Assembly: GCA_964582225.1 (NCBI GenBank)
Contig: CAZORA010000013.1
Location: 6,097-70,096 of the forward strand
Reading direction: 5' to 3'
Origin: Dokdonella_A sp964582225
GTDB taxonomy: Bacteria; Pseudomonadota; Gammaproteobacteria; Xanthomonadales; Rhodanobacteraceae
DNA length: 64,000 nt
Part shown: positions 32,214 through 40,603 of the stretch, piece after piece
Layout of the letters: each line of letters starts with the position of its first letter
How positions within the stretch are numbered: position 1 is the first letter of the stretch
Program-made: the position numbers and the translations under genes
Notes under the pieces: generated by a model
Database searches by the model: none
The model's input: the letters and a program-made list of their open reading frames with translations, nothing else
What the model was told of the DNA's origin: nothing

Positions 32214-33311
32214 GTGCCCGAGCCCCGCCCCACTACCTCGAACCCCGCCGCCAATCGTCTCGCCTCTGCCAGCGCGACGCGCGAAGACGAGTTGATCGAC
32301 GCCACGATTCGGCCGCAACGCTTGGCCGAGTATCTGGGTCAGGCGACCGTGCGCGAGCAACTTTCGATCTCGATCGAGGCGGCGCGGCGGCGCGGCGGTG
32401 CGCTGGATCACGTGCTGATCTTCGGCCCGCCCGGGCTCGGCAAGACGACGCTTTCGCACGTCATCGCCAACGAGCTCGGAGTCAGCTTGCGCAGCACTTC
32501 CGGCCCGGTGCTGGAGCGACCGGGAGATCTGGCGGCGCTGCTGACCAACCTGCAGCCGCGCGACGTGCTGTTCGTCGACGAGATTCATCGCCTGTCGCCG
32601 ATCGTCGAGGAAGTGCTTTATCCGGCACTCGAGGACTTCCAGATCGACATCATGATCGGCGAAGGACCGGCGGCGCGCTCGATCAAGCTCGATCTGCCGC
32701 CCTTCACCCTGATCGGAGCGACTACCCGCGCGGGCCTCCTGACGGCGCCGCTGCGGGATCGCTTCGGCATCGTGCAGCGGCTCGAGTTCTACAGCAGCGA
32801 AGAGTTGGCCGCGATCGTGCGCCGTGCCGCGCGGATTCTCGAGATCGGCTGCGATCCGGCCGGTGCGGTGGAGATCGCGCGCCGCGCGCGTGGCACCCCG
32901 CGCATCGCCAACCGCCTGCTGCGACGCGTGCGCGACTACGCGGAAGTGCGCGCCGACGGGCGCATCAGCGCCGAGGTGGCGGCCGCCGGGCTCGACATGC
33001 TGGCGGTCGATCGTGAAGGCTTCGACGCCCTGGATCGACGCCTGCTGGGCATGATCATCGAAAATTTCGACGGCGGTCCGGTCGGCGTCGAGTCGCTGGC
33101 GGCCGCGCTCAGCGAGGAGCGCGGCACGATCGAGGACGTGCTGGAGCCGTTTCTGATCCAGCAGGGTTTTCTGGTGCGCACTGCGCGCGGCCGCATGGCG
33201 ACCGCCCGGGCCTGGCGCCACCTGGGCTTGGTCGCACCGCGGCGCCAGGCGGTGGATCTGTTCGATCCCGACGAGCCGGAAGCCGCCGGCGATGCGGGTC
33301 GATCGCAGTGA
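32214..33311 (+). CDS. ruvB: Holliday junction branch-migration ATPase RuvB
   Basis: AAA+ ring motor that drives branch migration with RuvA. Walker A is FGPPGLGKTTLSHVIANE and Walker B VLFVDEIHRLSP; sensor 1 is LIGATTRAG, with the arginine finger in LRDRFGIVQRLEFY. The C-terminal winged helix contains RTARGRMATARAWRHL. The GTG at 32214 (PEPRPTTSNP) gives 365 residues; ATG 32172 would add 14 residues. RuvB is commonly 335-350, so the shorter form is preferred. Neither has a strong ribosome-binding site. The TGA overlaps the GTG of ybgC. Confidence 0.94.
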   Translation: MPEPRPTTSNPAANRLASASATREDELIDATIRPQRLAEYLGQATVREQLSISIEAARRRGGALDHVLIFGPPGLGKTTLSHVIANELGVSLRSTSGPVLERPGDLAALLTNLQPRDVLFVDEIHRLSPIVEEVLYPALEDFQIDIMIGEGPAARSIKLDLPPFTLIGATTRAGLLTAPLRDRFGIVQRLEFYSSEELAAIVRRAARILEIGCDPAGAVEIARRARGTPRIANRLLRRVRDYAEVRADGRISAEVAAAGLDMLAVDREGFDALDRRLLGMIIENFDGGPVGVESLAAALSEERGTIEDVLEPFLIQQGFLVRTARGRMATARAWRHLGLVAPRRQAVDLFDPDEPEAAGDAGRSQ

Positions 33312-33745
33312 CTGCACCTGCTGCTGACGCGCCGCGTGCCGTGATCTTTCGTTGGCCCGTTCGGGTCTACTGGGAGGATACCGACGCCGGCGGCGTGGTC
33401 TATCACGCAAGCTACCTGCGCTTTCTGGAGCGTGCGCGTACGGAATGGCTGCGCGCGGTCGGGGTTGGCCAGCAGGAGCTGCGACGGGTCACCGGCGTCG
33501 CCTTTGTGGTGCACCGCATGGAAATCGGGTTCAATGTGCCGGCGCGGCTCGATGATGAGCTTCTCGCTACGGTCGAGCCGGAAAGCCTGCGCGGCGCGAG
33601 CCTCCTGCTGCGACAGAGTCTGCTGCGCGCCGGCAGCCCGCGCGCGCTGGTCGAAGCGCGCTTGCGCATCGCCTGTGTCGACGTCGAAAGTTTTCGTCCC
33701 CGCCCGATTCCCGCCCGTCTCCTGCGAGAGATTTCCGCTACATGA
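33308..33745 (+). CDS. ybgC: Tol-Pal associated acyl-CoA thioesterase YbgC
   Basis: Hot-dog-fold thioesterase that hydrolyses acyl-CoA/ACP and is linked to the Tol-Pal system and phospholipid metabolism. The motif VYWEDTDAGGVVYHASYLRF carries the catalytic Asp and the segment around HASYLRFLERARTEWLR that defines the 4HBT YbgC group. Its 145 residues are typical. GTG 33308 overlaps the ruvB stop and the 3' end overlaps the tolQ ATG by four bases (ATGA), so it is the first gene of the Tol operon or coupled to ruvB. Confidence 0.93.
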   Translation: MTAPAADAPRAVIFRWPVRVYWEDTDAGGVVYHASYLRFLERARTEWLRAVGVGQQELRRVTGVAFVVHRMEIGFNVPARLDDELLATVEPESLRGASLLLRQSLLRAGSPRALVEARLRIACVDVESFRPRPIPARLLREISAT

Positions 33746-34422
33746 ACTCCGATCTCAACATCCTCAGCCTGGTGCTGGACGCGAGCCTGTTCGTCAAGCT
33801 CGTGCTACTCGTGCTGGTGGTCTTTTCGGTCGTTTCGTGGATGATCATCTTCCGCAAGAAACACCTGCTGTCGCGCGCCAACGCCAGCGCCGACGAGTTC
33901 GAGGAGCGCTTCTGGTCGGGCACCGACCTGGCAGGCCTGTTTCGCGAAATCGGCGGACAGAGCGATCGAATCAGTTCCAGCGGAGCCATTTTCGAGGCCG
34001 GCTTTCGCGAGTTCGCACGTCTGCGGCAGCGCCGGGGGATCGACTCGCGAGCCCTGCTCGAAGGCGCACAGCGCGCAATGCGGGTTTCCTCCACCCGCGA
34101 GGTCGACCGCCTGGAGCAGGGTCTCGAATTCCTCGCCAACGTGGGCTCGATCAGCCCCTACATTGGCCTGCTCGGCACGGTGTGGGGCATCATGGCGGCG
34201 TTTCAGGGCCTGGCCGACGTCAAGGAAGCGACCATCGCGATGGTCGCGCCGGGCATTTCGGAGGCCCTGGTCGCCACCGCTATGGGCCTGATCGCCGCCA
34301 TTCCCGCATCTTGGGCCTACAACCGGTTTTCGACTCGACTGGAGCGGCTGAATCTCCGTTACGACACCTTCGTCGAGGAGTTTTCCTCGATCCTCGCGCG
34401 CCAGGCACACCTCGATGAGTAG
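33742..34422 (+). CDS. tolQ: Tol-Pal motor subunit TolQ
   Basis: Inner-membrane proton-channel subunit, homologous to ExbB and MotA, which with TolR energises TolA. It has 226 residues and three membrane segments: ASLFVKLVLLVLVVFSVVSW (~13-32), SISPYIGLLGTVWGIMAAF (~136-154) and ISEALVATAMGLIAAIPASW (~170-189). The conserved GLLGTVWGIM and PGISEALVATAMGL motifs line the channel. It overlaps ybgC by ATGA. Confidence 0.96.
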   Translation: MNSDLNILSLVLDASLFVKLVLLVLVVFSVVSWMIIFRKKHLLSRANASADEFEERFWSGTDLAGLFREIGGQSDRISSSGAIFEAGFREFARLRQRRGIDSRALLEGAQRAMRVSSTREVDRLEQGLEFLANVGSISPYIGLLGTVWGIMAAFQGLADVKEATIAMVAPGISEALVATAMGLIAAIPASWAYNRFSTRLERLNLRYDTFVEEFSSILARQAHLDE

Positions 34423-34485
34423 CGCCGGATTCGCCGCTGCGCGTGGCGACTTGCGCCCGCGGCTCCCACAGCGAGCCTGACCGCC

Positions 34486-34929
34486 ATGCCGAGCCTTTCC
34501 AATCGCCGCCGCAAGCGCGCCCTGATGGCGCAGATCAACGTCGTGCCCTATATCGACGTGATGCTGGTGCTCCTGATCATCTTCATGGTAACCGCGCCGC
34601 TGCTGAACCTCGGCGTGGACATCGAGCTGCCGAAGTCGGCGGCGAGCGCGATTCAGAACGACCAGGAACCGGTGGTGGTCAGCGTCGACCGCGAAGGCGG
34701 CTATTTCCTCACCCTCGGCACCGCGCCGCGCGAGGCCATCGATGCCGAGCTGCTGGTCAACAAGGTTTCAGCTTTCGTGCGGCAGAATCCGCGGGTGCCG
34801 GTTCTGGTAGCGGGCGACCAGCGCGTCGAATACGGCACGATCTATCAAGCCATGGTCTTGCTGCAATCGGCCGGTGTGCCGCGCGTGGGCTTGATGAGCC
34901 AGCCGCTGGCTGAAGACGGCAAGAGGTAG
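34486..34929 (+). CDS. tolR: Tol-Pal motor subunit TolR
   Basis: ExbD-like subunit with one membrane segment and a periplasmic domain. The motif INVVPYIDVMLVLLIIFMVT carries the proton-carrying aspartate. Its 147 residues are the normal length, and the periplasmic domain ends with the peptidoglycan-binding-type segment (VYGTI-like: VEYGTIYQAMVLLQSAGVPR). It starts 63 nt after tolQ, a little farther than usual. A 164-bp gap with a perfect hairpin follows before tolA. Confidence 0.95.
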   Translation: MPSLSNRRRKRALMAQINVVPYIDVMLVLLIIFMVTAPLLNLGVDIELPKSAASAIQNDQEPVVVSVDREGGYFLTLGTAPREAIDAELLVNKVSAFVRQNPRVPVLVAGDQRVEYGTIYQAMVLLQSAGVPRVGLMSQPLAEDGKR

Positions 34930-34996
34930 GAGCCGGTCGGACTGATGAAGAATCGGTCGCAAATCCGCCGGCGTGGCCCACTCCTCCGCAGCCGAT

Positions 34997-35021
34997 CGGT
35001 CGATGGGGCTGCCATCGACCG
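34997..35021 (+). other. Perfect hairpin in the tolR-tolA gap
   Basis: CGGTCGATGG, loop GGCTG, CCATCGACCG form a 10-bp stem without mismatch in the 164-bp gap between tolR and tolA. No T-tract follows, so it is not a standard terminator. It could be an mRNA-stabilising or processing structure inside the operon; this is inference. Confidence 0.5.
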
Positions 35022-35093
35022 GCAGGGCGAAGGAAGCCCGTTCACGCATGGGCAGGGTTTCGCTTTCGTTTCCATCTCTCCGACGGTCTTCTA

Positions 35094-35978
35094 GTGGAAA
35101 GTCTGGCGGACAAGCTGCGGGCCTTGGGGCTCGCGCTCGCTTTGCACCTGTTGTTCGTGCTGGCGCTGCTGGCCGGGCTGTGGTGGGCGCAGCGCGCGCC
35201 ACCGGTGCGTATGCCGGGGCCGGTGATCGACGCGGTGCTGGTTGGACCGGCCGCTGCGCCGAAGTCGCGGCACAAGCACCCGCCCGCACCGCCAGTCCGG
35301 GCCACGCCGAAGGCGGTCGCGGCCAAGTCCGAGGCGAAGCCCGCGCCGAAGCCGGAACCAAGCAAGCCGGCCCAGCCGAGCGCGCCGGAATTGACCCGTC
35401 AGGATCTGGTGGAGCGTGAGCAGGTGGTCGCTGTGGCGCAGCAGAAGGCGGCCGAGGCCAAGCGTGAACAGGAGGAGCGCAAGCGTCAGCAGCAGGTGCT
35501 GCTCGAGCAGCAGCGCAAAGAGCTGGAGGAAATCCGGCGCCAGCGCGAGGTGGCCGAAAAGAAGCTGCGGCTGGAGCAGGAACGCTTGGCTCAGCTGCAG
35601 GATCGCAGCCGCAGCGAGCCTGCCGAGCCCGCGCCGCCCGCGCTCGAGCACGAAGCAGCGCAAGCGCAGACCGGAGCCGGCGGTGCAGACGACAGCCTGG
35701 CGGCGCGTTACAGTGCCGCGCTGCAGGCCGTGGTGACGCAGAATTGGAACCGTCCGGACAGCGCCCAGGCCGGCTTGCGCTGCGCGCTCAACATCACCCA
35801 GATCCCGGGCGGCGAGGTGATCAGCGCGGCGGTCGGCTCGCCCTGCAATGCCGATGCCGCGACCCGGCGCTCGATCGAACAGGCGGTGATGAAGGCCGCG
35901 CCGCTGCCCTATCAGGGCTACGAGAAGGTCTTTCAGCGCAGCATCAAGTTTACGTTCAGGTATGACGGACAAGGTTGA
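35094..35978 (+). CDS. tolA: Tol-Pal spanning protein TolA
   Basis: Periplasm-spanning link between the TolQR motor and Pal/TolB. It starts at GTG 35094 (ESLADKLRALGLALALHLLF). One N-terminal membrane segment carries the S/H-type face (LALHLLFVLALLAGLWW). Residues ~60-110 are Pro/Ala/Lys-rich, ~110-190 a long charged helix (EREQVVAVAQQKAAEAKREQ and on), and ~200-294 the C-terminal TolA domain (YSAALQAVVTQNWNRPDSAQ). The cysteine pair CALN and SPCNAD is as in TolA/TonB_2 domains. The end overlaps a potential upstream ATG of tolB. Confidence 0.92.
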   Translation: MESLADKLRALGLALALHLLFVLALLAGLWWAQRAPPVRMPGPVIDAVLVGPAAAPKSRHKHPPAPPVRATPKAVAAKSEAKPAPKPEPSKPAQPSAPELTRQDLVEREQVVAVAQQKAAEAKREQEERKRQQQVLLEQQRKELEEIRRQREVAEKKLRLEQERLAQLQDRSRSEPAEPAPPALEHEAAQAQTGAGGADDSLAARYSAALQAVVTQNWNRPDSAQAGLRCALNITQIPGGEVISAAVGSPCNADAATRRSIEQAVMKAAPLPYQGYEKVFQRSIKFTFRYDGQG

Positions 35979-35982
35979 GACC

Positions 35983-37299
35983 ATGAGCAAGGGTTTTCGT
36001 CGGGTTGCGCCGCTCCTGTGGCTGGCGCTGCTTTTCTGTGCCGGTGCCACGGCCCAGCAGGGCCTGGATATCGACATCGTCGACGGCACCGCGTCGGCCG
36101 TGCCGATCGCCGTGGTGCCGTTTGCCTACGAGGGCGCGGGTCTGCCGCTGGACGGCAACGCCGGTGAGATCGTGCGCGCCGATCTGGCCCGTTCCGGGCA
36201 GTTCCGCACGCTGCCGCGCGGCGATCTGGTGGAGTTCCCGGTGCGCCAGTCCGAGGTGAAATTCGACACCTGGCGCCTGCTGCGGCAGGACTATCTGGTG
36301 GTCGGCAACCTGAGCGACCTCGTCGATGGCGGACTGCGGGTCGGCTGGGAGCTGTTCGACGTGGCGCGCCAGCAGCGGATCGCCGAGGGCGCGTTCAGCG
36401 GCCAGCGCAGCGGTCTGCGCGACATGGCGCATCAGGTTGCCGACGCGGTCTACGAGGCCGTGCTGGGCGTGCGTGGCGCATTCTGGACGCGCATTGCCTA
36501 CATCACGGCCAGCGGCAGCGCGCCGAACTGGCAATACGCGCTGATGGTCGCGGACTCCGACGGTTACAACCCGCAGGTAGTGGTGCACTCGCGCGAAGCG
36601 CTGCTGTCGCCAGCCTGGTCACCCGATGGGCGCAGCATCGCCTATGTGTCCTTCGAGAGCGGCAACTCGGCGATCTATGTGCAGGATCTCGCCGCCGGCT
36701 CGCGGCGGGTGGTGTCGAACTTCCGCGGTATCAACAGCGCGCCGGCCTTTTCGCCCGATGGGACCCGGTTGGCGATGAGCCTGTCCAAGGGCGGCAGTCC
36801 CGACATCTATGTGCTGGACCTGGGCAGCCGCCAGCTGAGCCAGCTCACCCGCCACTTCGCGATCGACACCGAGCCGCGCTGGGCGCCCGACGGGCAGAGC
36901 ATCTACTTCACTTCGGACCGTTCGGGCAAGCCGCAGATCTACCAGATGGCGCCGAGCGGCGGCGACGCCAGCCGGGTCACCTTCGAAGGCCAGTACAACG
37001 CGAGCCCCAGCGTCGTCGACGCGCGTGGGGTCAAGATTGCGATGGTGCAGGGAAGCGGCAACGTGTATCGTATTGCGATCCTCGACCGGGTGACCGGCCA
37101 GTACTCGCTGGTATCGCCAGGCAGCCAGGATGAATCTCCCGGATTCGCCCCCAATGGAAGCATGCTTCTCTACGCGGCCAGCGAAGGCGCGCGCGGAGTC
37201 CTGTATGCTATTTCCGCCGACGGGCGCGTACGCCAGCGTCTCGGTTTTGCCGAGGGGGACGTCCGTGAGCCCGCCTGGGGTCCTTGGCGACCACGTTGA
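35983..37299 (+). CDS. tolB: Tol-Pal periplasmic beta-propeller protein TolB
   Basis: Periplasmic partner of Pal and TolA. ATG 35983 (MSKGFRRVAPLLWLALLFC) gives a proper signal peptide ending ATAQQ; the in-frame ATG 35962 within tolA would add seven charged residues. The N-terminal domain (~25-160) has IVPFAY-like VPIAVVPFAYEGAG. Then a six-bladed propeller has recurring WSPDG/FSPDG/WAPDG motifs (AWSPDGRSIAYVS, AFSPDGTRLAMSL, RWAPDGQSIYFTS, FAPNGSMLLYAA). Length 438 is standard. Lies between tolA and pal. Confidence 0.96.
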   Translation: MSKGFRRVAPLLWLALLFCAGATAQQGLDIDIVDGTASAVPIAVVPFAYEGAGLPLDGNAGEIVRADLARSGQFRTLPRGDLVEFPVRQSEVKFDTWRLLRQDYLVVGNLSDLVDGGLRVGWELFDVARQQRIAEGAFSGQRSGLRDMAHQVADAVYEAVLGVRGAFWTRIAYITASGSAPNWQYALMVADSDGYNPQVVVHSREALLSPAWSPDGRSIAYVSFESGNSAIYVQDLAAGSRRVVSNFRGINSAPAFSPDGTRLAMSLSKGGSPDIYVLDLGSRQLSQLTRHFAIDTEPRWAPDGQSIYFTSDRSGKPQIYQMAPSGGDASRVTFEGQYNASPSVVDARGVKIAMVQGSGNVYRIAILDRVTGQYSLVSPGSQDESPGFAPNGSMLLYAASEGARGVLYAISADGRVRQRLGFAEGDVREPAWGPWRPR

Positions 37300-37386
37300 T
37301 TTCGGCCTGCCGAAGCGCAGAGTCGATGTTTCACAGTGTCCACAACCTCCCGTTTCATCCATCCGCATCTGGTGAAGAGATCCATC

Positions 37387-37893
37387 ATGAAGAACGTCAT
37401 TCGTATCGTGTTTTCCGTGCTGCTGGTTGCCGGCGTTTCGGCTTGCGCGAAGAAGGCGGTCAAGGCGCCACCGCCGGAGCCGGCTCCGGTCGCGACGCCC
37501 GAACCGGTCGAGCCGGCGGGGCGTTATACCCGCGACAGCCTCGAGACGGACTCGTGCCTGCGCAAGCGCGTCATCTACTTCGATCTGGACAAGAGTGAGA
37601 TTCGGCCCGAGTTCGAGGCTCAGGTGGCCTGCCACGCTGAATACCTGCGGCAGTTCCCGGAGGCGCGGGTGACGCTCGAGGGCAACGCCGACGAGCGCGG
37701 TTCGCGCGAGTACAACCTCGGCCTCGGCGAACGCCGCGGCAACTCGGTGCAGGGTGCCCTGGTCGGTGCCGGCGCCTCGCGGGGCCAGCTCGAGGTGGTG
37801 AGCTACGGCGAGGAGCGCCCGGTTTGCCGCGAGCACGATGAATCGTGCTGGTCGAAGAACCGCCGCGTCGAGGTTGTCTACTCGGCACGCTGA
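37387..37893 (+). CDS. pal: Peptidoglycan-associated lipoprotein Pal
   Basis: Outer-membrane lipoprotein that binds peptidoglycan and cycles with TolB. ATG 37387 (MKNVIRIVFSVLLVAG) is followed by the lipobox VSAC, with the lipidated cysteine at residue 20. A Pro-rich linker follows, then an OmpA-like domain: VIYFDLDKSEIRPEF and the DAP-binding motif LEGNADERGSREYNLGLGERR (shown as GNADERGSREYNLGLGERR). Its 168 residues are typical. A TTCGGC-CT-GCCGAA inverted repeat lies in the 87-bp gap after tolB. Confidence 0.96.
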   Translation: MKNVIRIVFSVLLVAGVSACAKKAVKAPPPEPAPVATPEPVEPAGRYTRDSLETDSCLRKRVIYFDLDKSEIRPEFEAQVACHAEYLRQFPEARVTLEGNADERGSREYNLGLGERRGNSVQGALVGAGASRGQLEVVSYGEERPVCREHDESCWSKNRRVEVVYSAR

Positions 37894-37915
37894 GACGGCC
37901 GGGCGAGGCAGCGAC

Positions 37916-38758
37916 GTGAACGGATCAAGGCTCACGCTGGTGGCGGCGACCCTCCTGGTCGCCGCCGTTGCACTGCCCGCGCAGGCGCAGCGGCTCTCGC
38001 TCGCCGAGCGAGTGGAGCGACTCGAGCAGCAGTCCCAGTCCGGCAGCGCGGTCGAGTTGGTCAACCGGCTGGGCGAACTGCAGGCGCAGGTGCAGGCCCT
38101 GCAGGGACAGGTGGAGGAACTCCGCCATGAGCTCGAGCAAGCCCGCCAGCGCAACCGCGAGCAGTATCTCGATCTGGATTCGCGCCTGGCTCGACTGGAA
38201 GGCTCTGGTCCCGCGGCTGGCGCGGGTGCTCCGGGCCCGAACCGTCAACCCGACATCGAACTCGGCGGGCCGGCCGCGGGCGCGACTGCCAGCGCGCCAG
38301 GGTCGACCGCGGTCGAGCAAGCTCCGAGCGCGGCGCCGCTGGCGCCAGAAGCTGCACCCGGCGACCCGGCGCTGGCGATGGACACCTACAACGTCGCCTT
38401 CACCGCACTCAAGGACGGGCGTTACGCCGAGGCAGCGCGGCGTTTCCAGGGCTTTATCGACCAGTACCCGGATCACGAACTGACCAGCAACGCCTACTAC
38501 TGGCTTGGCGAGTCCTATTACGTGACGCAGAACTACGCGATCGCGGAAGACGCCTTCGAGACCCTGCTGGCGCGGTTTCCGCAGAGTAGCAAGGCGCCCG
38601 ATGCGCTGCTCAAGGTCGGCTACAGTCAGTATGAGCTTCGGCAGTGGGATCAGGCCGAGGTGACCCTGAAGCGCGTGGTGGAAGATTACCCGGACACCAC
38701 CGTGGCGCGGCTCGCCGAAGGCCGCCTGCGCGCGCTGCGGATGGAGCCTGGCCGCTGA
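37916..38758 (+). CDS. cpoB: Cell division coordinator CpoB (YbgF)
   Basis: Periplasmic protein that ties Tol energy state to PBP1B activity during division. GTG 37916 follows GAGG at ~37905-37908 and yields a signal peptide (LTLVAATLLVAAVALPAQAQ). A trimerising coiled coil follows (LAERVERLEQQSQSGSAVEL to ~residue 95), then a low-complexity Ala/Pro/Gly linker (~100-150). The C-terminal TPR domain is YNVAFTALKDGRYAEAARRF, then YWLGESYYVTQNYAIAEDAF and so on. 280 residues, normal. Last gene of the Tol operon before queE. Confidence 0.93.
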   Translation: MNGSRLTLVAATLLVAAVALPAQAQRLSLAERVERLEQQSQSGSAVELVNRLGELQAQVQALQGQVEELRHELEQARQRNREQYLDLDSRLARLEGSGPAAGAGAPGPNRQPDIELGGPAAGATASAPGSTAVEQAPSAAPLAPEAAPGDPALAMDTYNVAFTALKDGRYAEAARRFQGFIDQYPDHELTSNAYYWLGESYYVTQNYAIAEDAFETLLARFPQSSKAPDALLKVGYSQYELRQWDQAEVTLKRVVEDYPDTTVARLAEGRLRALRMEPGR

Positions 38759-38780
38759 AGCAGGACAGGCGGCAGGTGGC

Positions 38781-39455
38781 ATGAATCCGGTGGTCGAAGC
38801 GGCAAGCGCCGAAGCGCTGCGTCTGCGCATCAGCGAGATCTTCTTCTCGCTGCAGGGCGAGGCGGATGCGGTCGGCTGGCCCACGGTGTTCGTGCGCCTG
38901 GTCGGCTGCCCGCTGCGCTGCGTTTGGTGCGATACGGAATATGCCTTCCACGGCGGCCAGTGGCGCGCGATCGAGGAGATTCTCGCTGAAGTAGCGGCGC
39001 GCGCGGTGCGCCATGTCTGCGTCACCGGCGGCGAGCCGCTGGCGCAGCGCCGCTGTCCGATTCTGTTGCGCCGGCTGTGCGACGCAGGCTATGAAGTCTC
39101 GCTCGAGACTTCCGGTGCACTCGATCTGGCGGTGGTCGATCCGCGGGTGCGCAAGGTGGTGGATCTCAAGGCGCCGGGTTCTGGCGAAGTCGCCCGCAAC
39201 CTGTGGTCGAACGTTACTCATCTGCTGCCCCAGGATCAGGTCAAGGTGGTCATCGCCGATCGCGCCGACTTCGACTGGGCGCTCGCGCGGGTGCGCGAGC
39301 ACGCGCTGGTCGAGCGCTGCCAGGTGCTCTTTTCGCCGGTCTACGGTCGCCTCGCGCCGCTCGAACTCGCCGAATGGATCCTCGCCGAGCGCCTGGCGAT
39401 CCGCTTCCAGCTGCAGCTTCACAAGCAGCTTTGGGGCGACCGGGCGGGGCACTGA
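38781..39455 (+). CDS. queE: 7-carboxy-7-deazaguanine synthase QueE
   Basis: Radical SAM enzyme that contracts carboxy-tetrahydropterin to 7-carboxy-7-deazaguanine in queuosine synthesis. The cluster motif is VGCPLRCVWCDTEYAF (CxxxCxxC). The substrate-binding N-terminus is ISEIFFSLQGEADAVGWPTV, and CVTGGEPLAQ binds SAM. 224 residues. It starts 22 nt after cpoB and is followed after 3 nt by queC; the queE-queC pair after cpoB is a conserved order in this lineage. Confidence 0.95.
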   Translation: MNPVVEAASAEALRLRISEIFFSLQGEADAVGWPTVFVRLVGCPLRCVWCDTEYAFHGGQWRAIEEILAEVAARAVRHVCVTGGEPLAQRRCPILLRRLCDAGYEVSLETSGALDLAVVDPRVRKVVDLKAPGSGEVARNLWSNVTHLLPQDQVKVVIADRADFDWALARVREHALVERCQVLFSPVYGRLAPLELAEWILAERLAIRFQLQLHKQLWGDRAGH

Positions 39456-39458
39456 GGA

Positions 39459-40169
39459 ATGGCCCGCAGCAGCGAAAAACGCGCCGTGGTGCTGGTTTCC
39501 GGGGGTATGGATTCCGCACTCACGCTGGCCATCGCGCGCGCCCGTGGCCTGGTCTGTCACGCGCTGAGCGTCGACTATGGCCAGCGCCACCGGTCCGAGT
39601 TGGCAGCCGCGCAGCGCGTCGCCGAAATGCTTGGCGCATGCGCGCACAAGATCGTGCGGGTCGATCTGCGCGCGATCGGTGGCTCGGCGCTCACCGCCGA
39701 CATCGCGGTGCCGGAATTTGGCAGCGACGGGATTCCGGCGACCTACGTGCCTGCACGCAACACCATCATGCTGTCGCTCGCCTTGGGCTGGGCCGAGGTG
39801 CTCGACGCCGCCGAGATCTACTGCGGCGTGAACGCGGTCGATTACTCGGGCTACCCTGACTGTCGACCGCCCTTCATCGACGCCTTCCAGCGGCTCGCCG
39901 ACCTCGCCACCCGAGCCGGCATCGAGGGGCATGGGCCGCGCATCCAGGCGCCGCTGCTGACGCTCAGTAAGGCCGACATCGTGCGCGAAGGAGTGCGTCT
40001 TGGCGTCGACTTCGCAGCTACGGTGTCCTGCTACCAGGCCGACGCGGAAGGCCGGGCCTGCGGCCACTGCGACGCCTGCCACCTGCGTGGCGAAGGTTTT
40101 CGCGCCGCGGCGGTTTCCGACCCGACTCGCTACTGCTCGGCGCTGCGCGTCGATTCCGGGGTGTCGTGA
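39459..40169 (+). CDS. queC: 7-cyano-7-deazaguanine synthase QueC
   Basis: ATP-dependent enzyme that converts the carboxy compound to preQ0 for tRNA queuosine. The PP-loop is VVLVSGGMDSALTLAIARA, followed by CHALSVDYGQRH. The zinc-binding cysteines are CYQADAEGRACGHCDACHLR. 236 residues, complete. Together with queE it makes up the middle of the pathway; folE, queD and tgt are not in the window. Confidence 0.96.
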   Translation: MARSSEKRAVVLVSGGMDSALTLAIARARGLVCHALSVDYGQRHRSELAAAQRVAEMLGACAHKIVRVDLRAIGGSALTADIAVPEFGSDGIPATYVPARNTIMLSLALGWAEVLDAAEIYCGVNAVDYSGYPDCRPPFIDAFQRLADLATRAGIEGHGPRIQAPLLTLSKADIVREGVRLGVDFAATVSCYQADAEGRACGHCDACHLRGEGFRAAAVSDPTRYCSALRVDSGVS

Positions 40170-40245
40170 TCGGTGACCGAAAGGTCCGACCGCACCCGCG
40201 CACCCGTTGTGGGCAGCCCTGCGCTACGCGGCTTGCGCAGGAGAC

Positions 40246-40254
40246 TGCTAAAAT
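40246..40254 (+). promoter_or_regulatory. Candidate extended -10 promoter upstream of tRNA-Lys
   Basis: TGCTAAAAT is a good extended -10 match in the 249-bp gap between queC and the tRNA gene. It lies ~165 nt upstream of the mature tRNA 5' end, which would imply a long leader removed by RNase P. No suitable -35 at 17 bp was seen. Confidence 0.35.
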
Positions 40255-40418
40255 GTGCAGCGCTTTGGCGACATGCCGCGTTGACGCCGACCGGAGTCGA
40301 ACTTTCGCGCTGGATGGAGGTTCAGTGCCGAAATCGGTGCCGGCGGCGAATCTCGCGGATTCCTGCCGCCACGAGCGGCGGCCGAACCGCCCGCGAGCTT
40401 CACGCGCGATTTCCCCAA

Positions 40419-40493
40419 GGGCCGTTAGCTCAGCGGTAGAGCAGTGGACTTTTAATCCATTGGTCGATGGTTCGATCCCATCACGGCCCACCA
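40419..40493 (+). tRNA. tRNA-Lys (anticodon TTT)
   Basis: The acceptor stem GGGCCGT pairs with ACGGCCC, followed by discriminator A and an encoded CCA. The D arm has AGCTCAGCGGTAGAGC. The anticodon stem GTGGA/TCCAT closes the loop CTTTTAA with anticodon TTT. The T arm has GGTTCGATCCC. All 75 bases fold to a standard cloverleaf. A lysine tRNA after queC fits the gene order of the lineage. Confidence 0.96.
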
Positions 40494-40603
40494 ATCACGC
40501 CGCGTCCGCTCCCCCGAAGTCTCTGCGCCGACAGCGTTGGGCGAGTCGTCGCGGAGCGGCAGCAGAATGGGCTGTCGTGGACGCTGTCGTCGGGAGAGCG
40601 GGA

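Noticed and set aside
40290..40310. A tRNA T-arm-like string on the minus strand (AGTTCGACTCCGG)
   Set aside because: No acceptor, D or anticodon arm could be found around it.
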